A stretch of DNA of 33,474 nt from positions 1 through 33,474 of the forward strand of contig CAZEXK010000017.1 of the NCBI GenBank assembly GCA_964516815.1, written 5' to 3'. This document shows, one piece after another, positions 7,470 to 15,977 of the stretch. The translations under genes were made by a program, and so were the position numbers. A model generated the notes under the pieces. The model made no database searches, was not told the DNA's origin, and saw only the letters and a list, made by a program, of their open reading frames with translations. How positions within the stretch are numbered: position 1 is the first letter of the stretch; every line of letters begins with the position of its first letter. This stretch comes from CAIJNA01 sp964516815. Lineage in GTDB: Bacteria > Campylobacterota > Campylobacteria > Campylobacterales > Arcobacteraceae.

Positions 7470-8756
7470 ATGATGATAAATAGACGTTCATTTGGAAAAC
7501 TAGTTGCAAGTTCAGCTGCAGCAGCATCGTTTACAGCTTGTACAAGCAGTAATAGTCTAATAGGTTCAACTAGTAGTGCAAGAATAATTGTTATTGGTGG
7601 TGGTTTTGGTGGTGCAACATGTGCTAAATACCTTAAAAAGTTTGACAATAATTTAGAAGTAATATTAATAGAAGCAAATAAAACATATCATACTTGTCCA
7701 TTTAGTAACTTAGTAATAGCTGGTGAAAAAAGTATGTCTGATATTGAACATGGATATGATACATTAAAAAGTAAATATGGTATAAATGTTCATCATGCAA
7801 TGGTTAACAAAATTGATGCACCTTCAAAAGAAGTTATACTAGAAGATGGTACAAAAATATCTTATGATAAATGTGTTGTATCTCCTGGTATCGACTTTAA
7901 ATATGATATGGAAGGATATAAAGCAGGTGATGACCAATATTCTCCTCATGCATATAAAGCAGGTGCACAAACTGAACTTTTAAAATCACAATTAGAAGAT
8001 ATGCCAAATGGTGGTACATTTGTAATGGTACCTCCATCTAATCCTTTTAGATGTCCTCCTGGGCCATATGAAAGAGCTTCACTAGTTGCGCATTATATAA
8101 AGCATAACAAACCTAAATCTAAAGTGATTATTTTAGATCAAAAAAATAAATTCTCTAAACAAGGATTATTTACAGAAGGTTGGGAAGAAGAAGGATTCGA
8201 AGATATTATTGAGTGGAGAAGTGCTGAGGATGGTGGTAAAGTAACACAAATTGATGCTAAAAATAGAAGTGTAAAAACTGAAGATGGTATGATTAAAGCT
8301 GATGTACTTAATTTTATTCCAAATCAAAAAGCAAATAAAGTTGCATTTACTTCAGGTTTAACAAAAGGTGATTGGTGTCCAGTATCACAAATAAATTTCG
8401 AATCAAAAATTCATAAAGATGTTCATGTACTTGGAGATTCATCAATAGCAACAACTATGCCTAAGTCAGGTTTTTCTGCAAGCTCACAAGCTAAAGTTAC
8501 TGCTTTACAAATTGTTTCTGCATTAAAAGGCGAAAAATTAATTACTCCTAAGTACGCAAATACTTGTTATAGTTTAATTACTCCTGATTATGGAATTTCT
8601 GTAGCTAAAGTATATAAAGCTGATGCTAAACATGTAGCTAAAATCAATGGTTCTGGTGGAATTAGTCCTATGGGTGCTGGAAAAGACTTTAGATCTATGG
8701 AAGCGATATTTGCACAAGGTTGGTACGATGGTATCACAGCAGATATGTTCCAATAA
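7470..8756 (+). CDS. fccB: Flavocytochrome c sulfide dehydrogenase, flavoprotein subunit (FccB/SoxF family)
   Basis: Oxidises sulfide in the periplasm with FAD and hands electrons to its cytochrome partner. In this 428-aa protein the N-terminus has a Tat-type motif (NRRSFGKL), then an alanine/serine-rich segment ending in FTAC, so C24 could be a lipoprotein cysteine. IGGGFGGAT (42-50) binds FAD. C76 in YHTCPFSN matches the cysteine that holds FAD covalently in characterised FccB. C195 (NPFRCPPGP) and C366 (NTCYSL) match the redox disulfide pair. VLGDSS and the C-terminal FCSD domain (TPDYGISVAKVY...) complete the family. Two in-frame ATGs (7470, 7473) are possible starts; the second sits at the better distance from AAAGGA. 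Confidence 0.93.
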   Translation: MMINRRSFGKLVASSAAAASFTACTSSNSLIGSTSSARIIVIGGGFGGATCAKYLKKFDNNLEVILIEANKTYHTCPFSNLVIAGEKSMSDIEHGYDTLKSKYGINVHHAMVNKIDAPSKEVILEDGTKISYDKCVVSPGIDFKYDMEGYKAGDDQYSPHAYKAGAQTELLKSQLEDMPNGGTFVMVPPSNPFRCPPGPYERASLVAHYIKHNKPKSKVIILDQKNKFSKQGLFTEGWEEEGFEDIIEWRSAEDGGKVTQIDAKNRSVKTEDGMIKADVLNFIPNQKANKVAFTSGLTKGDWCPVSQINFESKIHKDVHVLGDSSIATTMPKSGFSASSQAKVTALQIVSALKGEKLITPKYANTCYSLITPDYGISVAKVYKADAKHVAKINGSGGISPMGAGKDFRSMEAIFAQGWYDGITADMFQ

Positions 8757-8772
8757 TATTGTTTCAATTTAT

Positions 8773-8799
8773 TTTAATAAGGAATTTTTCCTTATTAAA
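8773..8799. terminator. Perfect 12-bp inverted repeat between convergent genes
   Basis: TTTAATAAGGAA, loop TTT, then TTCCTTATTAAA: a perfect 12-bp stem between the convergent fccB and rsmE genes, a place where a bidirectional terminator is expected. No strong U-tract follows on either strand, so it may stop transcription weakly or protect 3-prime ends instead. Confidence 0.55.
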
Positions 8800-8824
8800 T
8801 AAAGATTATACTATATAGTGAATC

Positions 8825-9496
8825 TTAAGACAATAAAATAGAAGCAACACTTATAACAGCTGTTTCACTTCTCAAAATCCCATTTATATCACAAGAAACT
8901 ATTTTATCTTCGCTAATCATATTTATTTCATCCTTACTAAAACCACCCTCACATCCAATTGCTATAGTATTTATATTGTCTTTTTGATTTAATATATTGT
9001 TTGATGAAAAATTAAACATAAAAGTATTGGGATATATCTTTATAAAATTTTCAAATGAATCTATTTCATCTAATTGTATGATATTACTTCTTCCACACTG
9101 ACATGATGAATTTATCAATAATTTATTTAACTTCACATAATTTATTTTATATTTATTTTGAGAATATTTACATTTGATAAAAGTTATTTTATTTACGCCA
9201 ATTTCATTTAATGAAGCAATATTTTTTTCTATATTTTTAGGATCTATTACACACCATGCTAAATGAATACCTCTGTATGGTAAAACTTCTTTATAAAGTT
9301 TTGATATTAATTCTAGACTTGTATCGTTTTTGTTTATATTTAGTATTTTATATTCATAAATATTTTGATCTATTAGATTCCTTAAATATATACTTTGTTT
9401 ACTATCTTGTCGTCTTATTTTAAATAAATATTTATGTAAGTCTCCACTTATTTTTATATTATTTTCACTTGCTTGTTCATGATAAGTAAATTGCAT
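8825..9496 (-). CDS. rsmE: 16S rRNA (uracil-1498-N3)-methyltransferase
   Basis: SAM-dependent SPOUT-fold methyltransferase that makes m3U1498 in 16S rRNA; 223 aa. The C-terminal SAM-binding knot is clear: IGCEGGFSKDEINMI and GILRSETAVISVASILLS are the classic RsmE motifs. The N-terminal PUA-like part (HKYLFKIRRQ) fits. The ATG lies 7 nt after the stop of the upstream membrane-protein gene with no evident Shine-Dalgarno, which suggests translational coupling. Confidence 0.95.
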   Translation of the reverse strand: MQFTYHEQASENNIKISGDLHKYLFKIRRQDSKQSIYLRNLIDQNIYEYKILNINKNDTSLELISKLYKEVLPYRGIHLAWCVIDPKNIEKNIASLNEIGVNKITFIKCKYSQNKYKINYVKLNKLLINSSCQCGRSNIIQLDEIDSFENFIKIYPNTFMFNFSSNNILNQKDNINTIAIGCEGGFSKDEINMISEDKIVSCDINGILRSETAVISVASILLS

Positions 9497-9503
9497 ATAA
9501 TAA

Positions 9504-9920
9504 CTAAAATAACTTAGCTATCACATACATTAATACTATTGATATAAGTTGCATAATATATATTTTTTTAGCAAATATTTTAAATTCTAATTGCAATTGT
9601 GTTTCAGCTAGCTTTATTATTCTTAATTTTTTATATCTTTTTATTTCACTAATCATTAAAAATAATGTTGTTGGTATCATCAATATTACAGTCCAAGATA
9701 TATCATGAGTAAATGAAGATAAAACAGTTCCTAGGTACGCTATTGTAAAGTTTGTAGCATGAAACAATGGAGTTACTTTTCTTAATCTTTTTGCCATCAA
9801 AATAAACACTTCTTGAGTATGTACAGTGTAATAATTATATAAAATAATTAAAACTAAAAATAACAATGCATACACATGTGTAGTCGTTGAATATGATATT
9901 AATTGCGAACCAGCATCCAT
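9504..9920 (-). CDS. Conserved hypothetical inner-membrane protein
   Basis: Unrecognised protein of 138 aa with about four hydrophobic segments: VYALLFLVLIILYNYY, LFHATNFTIAYLGTVLS, WTVILMIPTTLFLMI and IYIMQLISIVLMYVIAKLF. Basic loops (KRLRKV, KRYKKLR) suggest orientation by the positive-inside rule. I chose the ATG at 9920 rather than an in-frame TTG at 9941. AGAGGA (9928-9933) sits 7 nt before the ATG, and a TATAAT box at 9950-9955 would place the transcript start close to the TTG. It is co-transcribed with rsmE. No function can be assigned. Confidence 0.8.
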   Translation of the reverse strand: MDAGSQLISYSTTTHVYALLFLVLIILYNYYTVHTQEVFILMAKRLRKVTPLFHATNFTIAYLGTVLSSFTHDISWTVILMIPTTLFLMISEIKRYKKLRIIKLAETQLQLEFKIFAKKIYIMQLISIVLMYVIAKLF

Positions 9921-9949
9921 TAAACTATCCTCTTTATTCAATTTTAGCT

Positions 9950-9958
9950 ATTATATCA
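9950..9958 (-). promoter_or_regulatory. Extended -10 promoter (TGaTATAAT) for the membrane protein-rsmE operon
   Basis: Minus-strand TGATATAAT is a full extended -10 element, ending 29 nt before the ATG at 9920. It predicts a leader of about 23 nt containing AAAGAGGA. There is no recognisable -35. Confidence 0.55.
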
Positions 9959-9982
9959 TATAAAAATTAATAAAGGTTCTAT

Positions 9983-11200
9983 ATGGGTATTTGCATTAAA
10001 AAAGCTCTAAATATTATAAATGATAATGTTAATAAAGTATCATTTGAAATTATTGCAATAGAGTTTGTTCAAAATAGAATATCTGCACAAGAAGTATATG
10101 CAAAACTTAATCTACCTAATTTTAATAATTCTGCTATGGATGGTTATGCAATAAAACTAACTGATGCAGGGAAAAAAGTTAAAGTTATAGACTGTATACT
10201 TGCAGGTTCAAGTAAACAAACAATAATTAAAAATAAAACTTGTGTTAAAATAATGACAGGTGCTAGAGTACCATCAAGTGCTCAAGCCATAGTACCTATA
10301 GAAGAGATAAAAATAATAAATGATAACTATATACAATTACCAAAAACAATTAAAAACAATCAACATATTCGATTTGTTGGGGAAGATATAAAAAAAAATG
10401 AGTTATTATTAAATATTGGAGATGAAATAAATTTTGCTACAATTAGCATTTTGGCTTCTCAAGGTATTAGTTATTTAAAAGTATATAGACAAGTTAATGT
10501 TTCTGTATTTACAAGTGGAGATGAATTAAAATTACATTATGAAGACATAAAAGATTATCAATTATATAATTCTAACACTCCTACTTTATTAGCAAGAGTA
10601 AAAGAACTTGGCACCAATACTACTTTTACAGGAATAGCTAATGATAATATTGATTCAATCAAAGATATTATTAATAATTCTTTATATACTGATTTTATTA
10701 TCACAAGTGGAGGGATAAGCGTAGGTGATACTGATTTAACAAAAGATGCATTTAATTACTTTGACGTAGAAGTATTATTTGATGGAATAAACATCAAACC
10801 TGGAAAGCCGACAGTATTTTCAAAAATAAACAACACTTATATACTCAATCTTCCAGGTAATCCATTAGCAGCTTCGTTAATTTTTGAAATGATTGGAAAA
10901 ATAATCATACAACAGTTAAGTGGTAGTAATAAAGTACATCATAATTATATAAAATCAAAACTCAAACAAGAACTTACCAATAAAAAAGGAAGAACTACAA
11001 TAATTCCTGGCTATTTTGATGGAGAATATTTTAAAGCTTCAAAAAAAAGATTGCCAGGGATGGTTTCAGTTTTACATAATTGTAATTCATTATTAGTTTT
11101 AAATAAATACAAAGAAATTATCAATAAAAATGAGGAAATAAAAATTATACCTATTGATTGGAAATTCTTTTCAAAAGAAAAAAAGGATGTATTTAATTAA
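9983..11200 (+). CDS. moeA: Molybdopterin molybdenumtransferase MoeA
   Basis: Inserts molybdate into adenylylated molybdopterin in molybdenum cofactor synthesis, cytosolic; 405 aa, normal length. Signatures are NNSAMDGYAIK (48-58), TSGGISVGDTD (S242-D249), the KPGKP segment and LPGNPLAAS (290 onward), followed by a C-terminal MoeA domain IV. AAAGG lies 6 nt before the ATG. It is divergent from the rsmE operon with only 62 bp between, too short for a Moco riboswitch. No other moa/moe gene is in the window. Confidence 0.95.
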   Translation: MGICIKKALNIINDNVNKVSFEIIAIEFVQNRISAQEVYAKLNLPNFNNSAMDGYAIKLTDAGKKVKVIDCILAGSSKQTIIKNKTCVKIMTGARVPSSAQAIVPIEEIKIINDNYIQLPKTIKNNQHIRFVGEDIKKNELLLNIGDEINFATISILASQGISYLKVYRQVNVSVFTSGDELKLHYEDIKDYQLYNSNTPTLLARVKELGTNTTFTGIANDNIDSIKDIINNSLYTDFIITSGGISVGDTDLTKDAFNYFDVEVLFDGINIKPGKPTVFSKINNTYILNLPGNPLAASLIFEMIGKIIIQQLSGSNKVHHNYIKSKLKQELTNKKGRTTIIPGYFDGEYFKASKKRLPGMVSVLHNCNSLLVLNKYKEIINKNEEIKIIPIDWKFFSKEKKDVFN

Positions 11201-11253
11201 AAGTGTATTATAAAGTTACATTAATACAACATAAAGCTTACTCTAGATAAGAT

Positions 11254-11271
11254 ATAGATAAAAGTATCTAT
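11254..11271 (+). promoter_or_regulatory. Small hairpin just upstream of the kinase ribosome-binding site
   Basis: ATAGATA, loop AAAG, TATCTAT: a 7-bp perfect stem ending two bases before the GGGAGA Shine-Dalgarno (11273-11278). If transcribed, it could affect access to the ribosome site. It overlaps a weak TATAGA -10 candidate, in which case it would not be in the mRNA. Low certainty. Confidence 0.3.
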
Positions 11272-11282
11272 TGGGAGAAAAT

Positions 11283-14282
11283 ATGGATAAACATACAATA
11301 AACCAATTAATTATTATCTATGAAGTTATTATTATTAGTTTATTTGTATATTTACAATACCAAATACATGATAATATAAACAGTTTAAATAAACAATCTT
11401 ATGAACAAATGGAAATGATAACTGCTGCTGATAAACTAAGACAAAGTTCTGATGACTTAACACATTTTGCGCGATCATATGCTGTTACTACTAATGAAAA
11501 ATTCAAAAATCAATATATAAAAACACTAAATATTAGAAATGGAAAAGAAAATAGACCAAAAAATTATTCTAGTGTTTATTGGGATTTACCGCAAGACTTA
11601 AGAAAAAAAATGAATCCAGATGCTAATAAGAAATCTTTAGAAGAAATTATGGACAATTTACCTTATAGTGAATATGAAAGAGGCTTGCTTAAATTATCTG
11701 AAGATAATTCAAATACTTTAGTTAATCTTGAAGTATCTGCTTTTGAATTAATGAAAAGTAAAGATAAGATAAAACAACAAAATGCAATTGATATTTTACA
11801 TTCTGCGCAATACTATAAAGCAAAAGAAAAAATAATGATTCCAATTGCTGATTTTTTATCAAATTTGACAAAAAGAACTAAAATTAACATTGCTAAAGTT
11901 GAAGATACTATAGACTCATTGTATTACATATTTAGGTTTCTTTTAGTTATTTTTATAATATCCAATATATCAATATATAGACACATAAGAAAAGTAAATA
12001 TAAATGAAAAAGGAGAAAAAGATAAACTAATTAAAAATGAAAGAAGATTAACTCTAGCAATTAATGATGCAAATAAATCCTTAGAAGAAAAAATAAAAAA
12101 GAGAACAAAACAATTAGAACTTGAAAAAATAAAAGCAGAAGAAAGTGCTAAAATAAAAACAAACTTTTTAGCAAATATGTCTCATGAAATAAGAACACCT
12201 ATGAATGCCATAATTGGAATGACACATCTAGTTTTAGAAACAGAACTTAATAACAATCAATTAAATTATATTCAAAAAATTCAAAAAAATTCAAAATCTT
12301 TACTTGGAATTATCAATGATATATTAGATTTTTCAAAAATAGAATCTGGAAAATTAATACTAGAAAAAATTCAATTTGATCTATTTGAATTAATTGATAA
12401 TACAATTGAACTAATTCAAATTAACGCACATGAAAAAGGCTTAGAAGTTTTTGTAAGTTATGATGAAAATATTGAAAAATTATATTTTGGAGATAGTTTG
12501 AGGATTGGTCAAATATTATTAAATTTTTTAAGTAATGCAGTAAAATTTACAAAAAATGGATTTATAGAATTATATATTAGTCAATCAAAAAATAAAAAAA
12601 TAAAATTTGAAATTCATGATTCAGGAATTGGTTTAAGTTCTAAACAAATAGATGGACTATTTAAATCATTTTCACAAGCAGATTCTAGTACTACTAGAAA
12701 TTATGGTGGAACTGGTCTTGGCTTGAGTATTGCAAAACAGTTAATAGAACTTATGGATGGCAATATATCAGTGCAAAGTGAACTAGGTGTTGGTAGTAAA
12801 TTTATTTTTGAAATAATATTAGATAAAAGTGAAAATAACTATGCTTATAATTCATTTGAAAATAGAAAAATATTAATCGTAGATGATAATAAGTCTTGGC
12901 ATAGAATTTTAAAAAATACATTGGAAATGTTTAAGATTGAAGTTCATCATGCTTATAGTGGAAATGAAGTGATTACTAATATTATTAATAAAGAATTAAA
13001 ATATGATATTATTTTAATGGATTGGAGTATGCCCGAACTAGATGGTATACAAACAGCAAACGAACTTAATCTTATAAATAATGGTAATATAGAATTACCT
13101 GTACCTATTATTATGGTTAGTTCATTTAAACAAAAAGATATAGAAAAACAAGCATCCGAAGCTGGAATTAATGTATTTTTACAAAAACCAATAAATCCCT
13201 CTTATTTAAATAAAATTTTATCTAGTATTTTTTTAGATGGTGTAGATCTTAAAGAAATAGCAGGAACTAAATTAACCTCATATAAAGAGGAAGTGAAAAA
13301 TTTAAGAAATAGTAATATCCTTTTAGTAGAAGATAATAAAATAAACCAAGAAATTGTATTAGGAATTTTAGAACATAGTGGAATAAATATAGATATCGCA
13401 GATAATGGTCAAGTTGCAATAGATATGTATCAAAAAAATATATCAAAATATGAACTAATACTTATGGATTTACAAATGCCAATTATGGATGGTTATGAGG
13501 CTACAAAGATTATAAGAGGCTTAAATCAAAATATTCCAATTATTGCATTAACTGCCAATGCAATGAAAGATGACATTCAAAAAACAAAAAAATATAATAT
13601 GAACTTTCATTTAACAAAACCTTTAGATTTTGAAATTTTTTATAAAACACTTTTAAAATATATACCAATAAAAGATTTAACTAATAAAGAAATAGAACTT
13701 GAAAAAGAAAATATAATAATTCCAAACTTCATTACTATTGATAAAAACATAGGATTACAGCATCTTATGGGTAATAAAAAATTATATGTACAATTATTAA
13801 TCAGTTTTTATAATGAAAATATTAATATTAAACTAGAAGAAATGGATAATGAAACATTAAAAAGAGAAGCTCATACAATAAAAGGATTAAGCGCAAATCT
13901 AGGAGCAATGCAACTAAGTGAAATAGCTAAAGAATTAGAGCTATCATTAAATAAATCATTATTTCATAAATTTTATATAGAATTATCAAAAATAATCAAA
14001 GATATTGATATTGTTGTTGCTCAAGAAAAAGATAAAGATAATAAAAATGATAAACCCATTAAAATAGATATTGATATTGAAAAAAGAAACTTTTTGTTTT
14101 CATCTTTAAATGATGCAATTCAAAGTAAACAAATAAATAAATGTACACCAATAATAAAAGAGCTTGAAAAGTATAATTTAAATAAAGCAGATTATGAAAT
14201 GCATCTTAATTTAAAAAATCTACTTATTAAATTTAATTTCAAAGAAGCTTTACAAATTGCAAAGGAGATACATAAATTATGA
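11283..14282 (+). CDS. Hybrid sensor histidine kinase (HisKA-HATPase-REC-REC-Hpt)
   Basis: Membrane phosphorelay kinase of 999 aa. Domains: TM1 (about 5-26); a periplasmic helical sensor (27-210) with IRNGK..RP..Y...YWD; TM2 (212-234); a coiled coil; HisKA with H301 in MSHEIRTPMN; HATPase with the N box and GGTGLGLS; REC1 with D580; REC2 with D729; Hpt with H864 in AHTIKGLSAN; then a helical tail. All phosphoacceptors are present. I start at ATG 11283, 4 nt after GGGAGA, not at TTG 11271, which lies in the hairpin. There is no obvious HAMP domain; a coiled coil links TM2 to HisKA. Its stop overlaps the next gene's start by 4 nt (ATGA), so the downstream REC-GGDEF protein is its probable target. 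The signal sensed is unknown. Confidence 0.93.
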   Translation: MDKHTINQLIIIYEVIIISLFVYLQYQIHDNINSLNKQSYEQMEMITAADKLRQSSDDLTHFARSYAVTTNEKFKNQYIKTLNIRNGKENRPKNYSSVYWDLPQDLRKKMNPDANKKSLEEIMDNLPYSEYERGLLKLSEDNSNTLVNLEVSAFELMKSKDKIKQQNAIDILHSAQYYKAKEKIMIPIADFLSNLTKRTKINIAKVEDTIDSLYYIFRFLLVIFIISNISIYRHIRKVNINEKGEKDKLIKNERRLTLAINDANKSLEEKIKKRTKQLELEKIKAEESAKIKTNFLANMSHEIRTPMNAIIGMTHLVLETELNNNQLNYIQKIQKNSKSLLGIINDILDFSKIESGKLILEKIQFDLFELIDNTIELIQINAHEKGLEVFVSYDENIEKLYFGDSLRIGQILLNFLSNAVKFTKNGFIELYISQSKNKKIKFEIHDSGIGLSSKQIDGLFKSFSQADSSTTRNYGGTGLGLSIAKQLIELMDGNISVQSELGVGSKFIFEIILDKSENNYAYNSFENRKILIVDDNKSWHRILKNTLEMFKIEVHHAYSGNEVITNIINKELKYDIILMDWSMPELDGIQTANELNLINNGNIELPVPIIMVSSFKQKDIEKQASEAGINVFLQKPINPSYLNKILSSIFLDGVDLKEIAGTKLTSYKEEVKNLRNSNILLVEDNKINQEIVLGILEHSGINIDIADNGQVAIDMYQKNISKYELILMDLQMPIMDGYEATKIIRGLNQNIPIIALTANAMKDDIQKTKKYNMNFHLTKPLDFEIFYKTLLKYIPIKDLTNKEIELEKENIIIPNFITIDKNIGLQHLMGNKKLYVQLLISFYNENINIKLEEMDNETLKREAHTIKGLSANLGAMQLSEIAKELELSLNKSLFHKFYIELSKIIKDIDIVVAQEKDKDNKNDKPIKIDIDIEKRNFLFSSLNDAIQSKQINKCTPIIKELEKYNLNKADYEMHLNLKNLLIKFNFKEALQIAKEIHKL

Positions 14283-15160
14283 AAAGTAAAATACTAGTAG
14301 TAGATGATACAGCTGACAACATTCAAATACTAAATGAATTATTAGGTTCAAAATACGATGTTTTATGTGCTATAGATGGTGAATTTGCAATAGAAGTTGT
14401 TAATGATAATAATCCAGACTTAATATTATTAGATATAATGATGCCAGGTATAGGTGGCTTTGAAGTGTGTAAATATTTAAAAAATAATATAGATACAAAA
14501 GATATTCCAATCATATTCATAACTTCAAAAAATGATGAAATCTCAATTGAAAATGCATATAATATTGGTGGGAGCGATTATATAACCAAACCTTTTAGAC
14601 CTAAAGAATTATTAGCAAAAGTTAATAAAGAATTAGTATTACAAGAAATTCAAAAAGAATTAAAATATTTGTCTACAATAGACCCTATGACTAAACTTTA
14701 TAATAGAAGATATTTTGATCAAAGTGCAAATATATTAATTAATTTAAATAAAAGAAATCAGTGTGATGTCTGTATCATGATGATTGACATAGATAAATTT
14801 AAGGATGTAAATGATATACATGGTCATGCAATTGGGGATAGTGTAATAGTATCATTAGCGGATGAATTAAAAAAAGTAACAAGAAATAGTGATTTGATTT
14901 TTAGATGGGGAGGAGAAGAGTTTCTTATCTTATTACCTCACACAAAATTAGAAGGAGCGAATATTATTGCAGAAAAAATTAGAAATAGCGCGGAACAATT
15001 AATTATAAACATAAACAATAAAAAAAGTATTAACTTTACAGTAAGTATAGGGTTAACACAATGTGATGCTAATTATGATTTTAATAAATCAATAATACAT
15101 TCCGATGAAGCATTATATTGTGCAAAAAACTCTGGTAGAAATAAAGTATGTTCTAAATGA
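14279..15160 (+). CDS. Response regulator with GGDEF diguanylate cyclase output
   Basis: A 293-aa REC-GGDEF (PleD/WspR-like) protein expected to make cyclic di-GMP when phosphorylated. The receiver has the acidic pair VVDD (9-10) and phosphoacceptor D52 in LLDIMMPG, with the conserved lysine in TKPF. The GGDEF domain carries GGEEF at 211-215, a catalytically competent variant. RNSD at 202-205, exactly five residues upstream, is an intact RxxD inhibitory site, so product inhibition is expected. It is translationally coupled to the hybrid kinase by a 4-nt overlap, which supports a phosphorelay from Hpt H864 to D52. Confidence 0.95.
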   Translation: MKSKILVVDDTADNIQILNELLGSKYDVLCAIDGEFAIEVVNDNNPDLILLDIMMPGIGGFEVCKYLKNNIDTKDIPIIFITSKNDEISIENAYNIGGSDYITKPFRPKELLAKVNKELVLQEIQKELKYLSTIDPMTKLYNRRYFDQSANILINLNKRNQCDVCIMMIDIDKFKDVNDIHGHAIGDSVIVSLADELKKVTRNSDLIFRWGGEEFLILLPHTKLEGANIIAEKIRNSAEQLIININNKKSINFTVSIGLTQCDANYDFNKSIIHSDEALYCAKNSGRNKVCSK

Positions 15161-15176
15161 AAAAAATATACAAACT

Positions 15177-15977
15177 ATGAATAACTTTTTTTTATCAATA
15201 AAAGATGTAATTCAAGCACCAACTGTGTTATTAAAAGCCAAATTATTAAGTAATATAAATGACGATTTTCAACAAAATAATTTTGAATTTTCTTGTACTG
15301 AAGAAATTATAATATTCAAATATCCTTCGTATAAAAATATATGTAAAATAGTTAAAGCACATGAAGTACCCAAAAGACAAAATCTAAATACAAACGAAGG
15401 TAAAATTGCTTTAATACATGCCGTTGCTCATATCGAATATAGTGCAATAGATTTAGCATTAGATGCATGCTACAGGTTTAAAAATATGCCAAAACAATAT
15501 TATAGTGATTGGATTGATGTTGCATTAGATGAACAAAGACATTTTAATATGCTTTGTAACTTATTAGCTAGTTATAATGTACAATATGGTGATTTGAAAG
15601 TTCATCAAGGTTTATTTGATGCATCTATGAGAACTCAAGATTTAATTTCAAGAATGGCATTAATTCCTAGATATATGGAAGCTAATGGTTTAGATGCAAA
15701 TTTAATGATTATTACAAAGCTAAAAAATATAAAAGATACAAAAGAAATAATTAAAGTACTTCAAACAATACTTGATGAAGAAGTTGATCATGTATTAAAA
15801 GGCGATATTTGGTATAAATATGCATGTAATCAAAAAAAAGATTTTTCTTGTAATTATTTTGATATTGTAAATAACGTTTATCCAAATTCATTTAAAAAAA
15901 CAAAATATTTAAATGTAGATGCTAGAAAAAAAGCTGGCTTTTCAAATGAAGAGATAGAAGTACTAAAAAATTTATAA
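15177..15977 (+). CDS. Ferritin-like DUF455 family protein, probable diiron protein
   Basis: A 266-aa member of the DUF455 ferritin-like family, whose biochemical role is not established. Probable metal ligands are glutamate in HAVAHIEYSAIDLAL, glutamate and histidine in DEQRHF, glutamate in PRYMEANGLD, and glutamate plus histidine in LDEEVDHV, the layout of a four-helix diiron carboxylate site. I place the start at ATG 15177, where the family's usual N-terminus (NNFFLSIKDV) begins. A longer frame from 15105 would overlap the cyclase gene by 56 nt. No strong ribosome site precedes 15177, so the start is uncertain. It follows the GGDEF gene by 16 nt. Its stop overlaps the convergent MFS gene by 6 nt. 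Confidence 0.85.
   Translation: MNNFFLSIKDVIQAPTVLLKAKLLSNINDDFQQNNFEFSCTEEIIIFKYPSYKNICKIVKAHEVPKRQNLNTNEGKIALIHAVAHIEYSAIDLALDACYRFKNMPKQYYSDWIDVALDEQRHFNMLCNLLASYNVQYGDLKVHQGLFDASMRTQDLISRMALIPRYMEANGLDANLMIITKLKNIKDTKEIIKVLQTILDEEVDHVLKGDIWYKYACNQKKDFSCNYFDIVNNVYPNSFKKTKYLNVDARKKAGFSNEEIEVLKNL

Noticed and set aside
9921..9941. TTG start at 9941 for the small membrane protein
   Set aside because: It lies at the predicted transcription start, and the AGAGGA site is correctly spaced only for the ATG at 9920.
9921..9982. Moco riboswitch in front of moeA
   Set aside because: Only 62 bp of AT-rich sequence shared with a divergent promoter; no room for the conserved structure.
15105..15176. 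Upstream extension of the DUF455 gene into the GGDEF gene
   Set aside because: Would overlap the cyclase gene by 56 nt, with no ribosome site, and adds residues before the normal family N-terminus.
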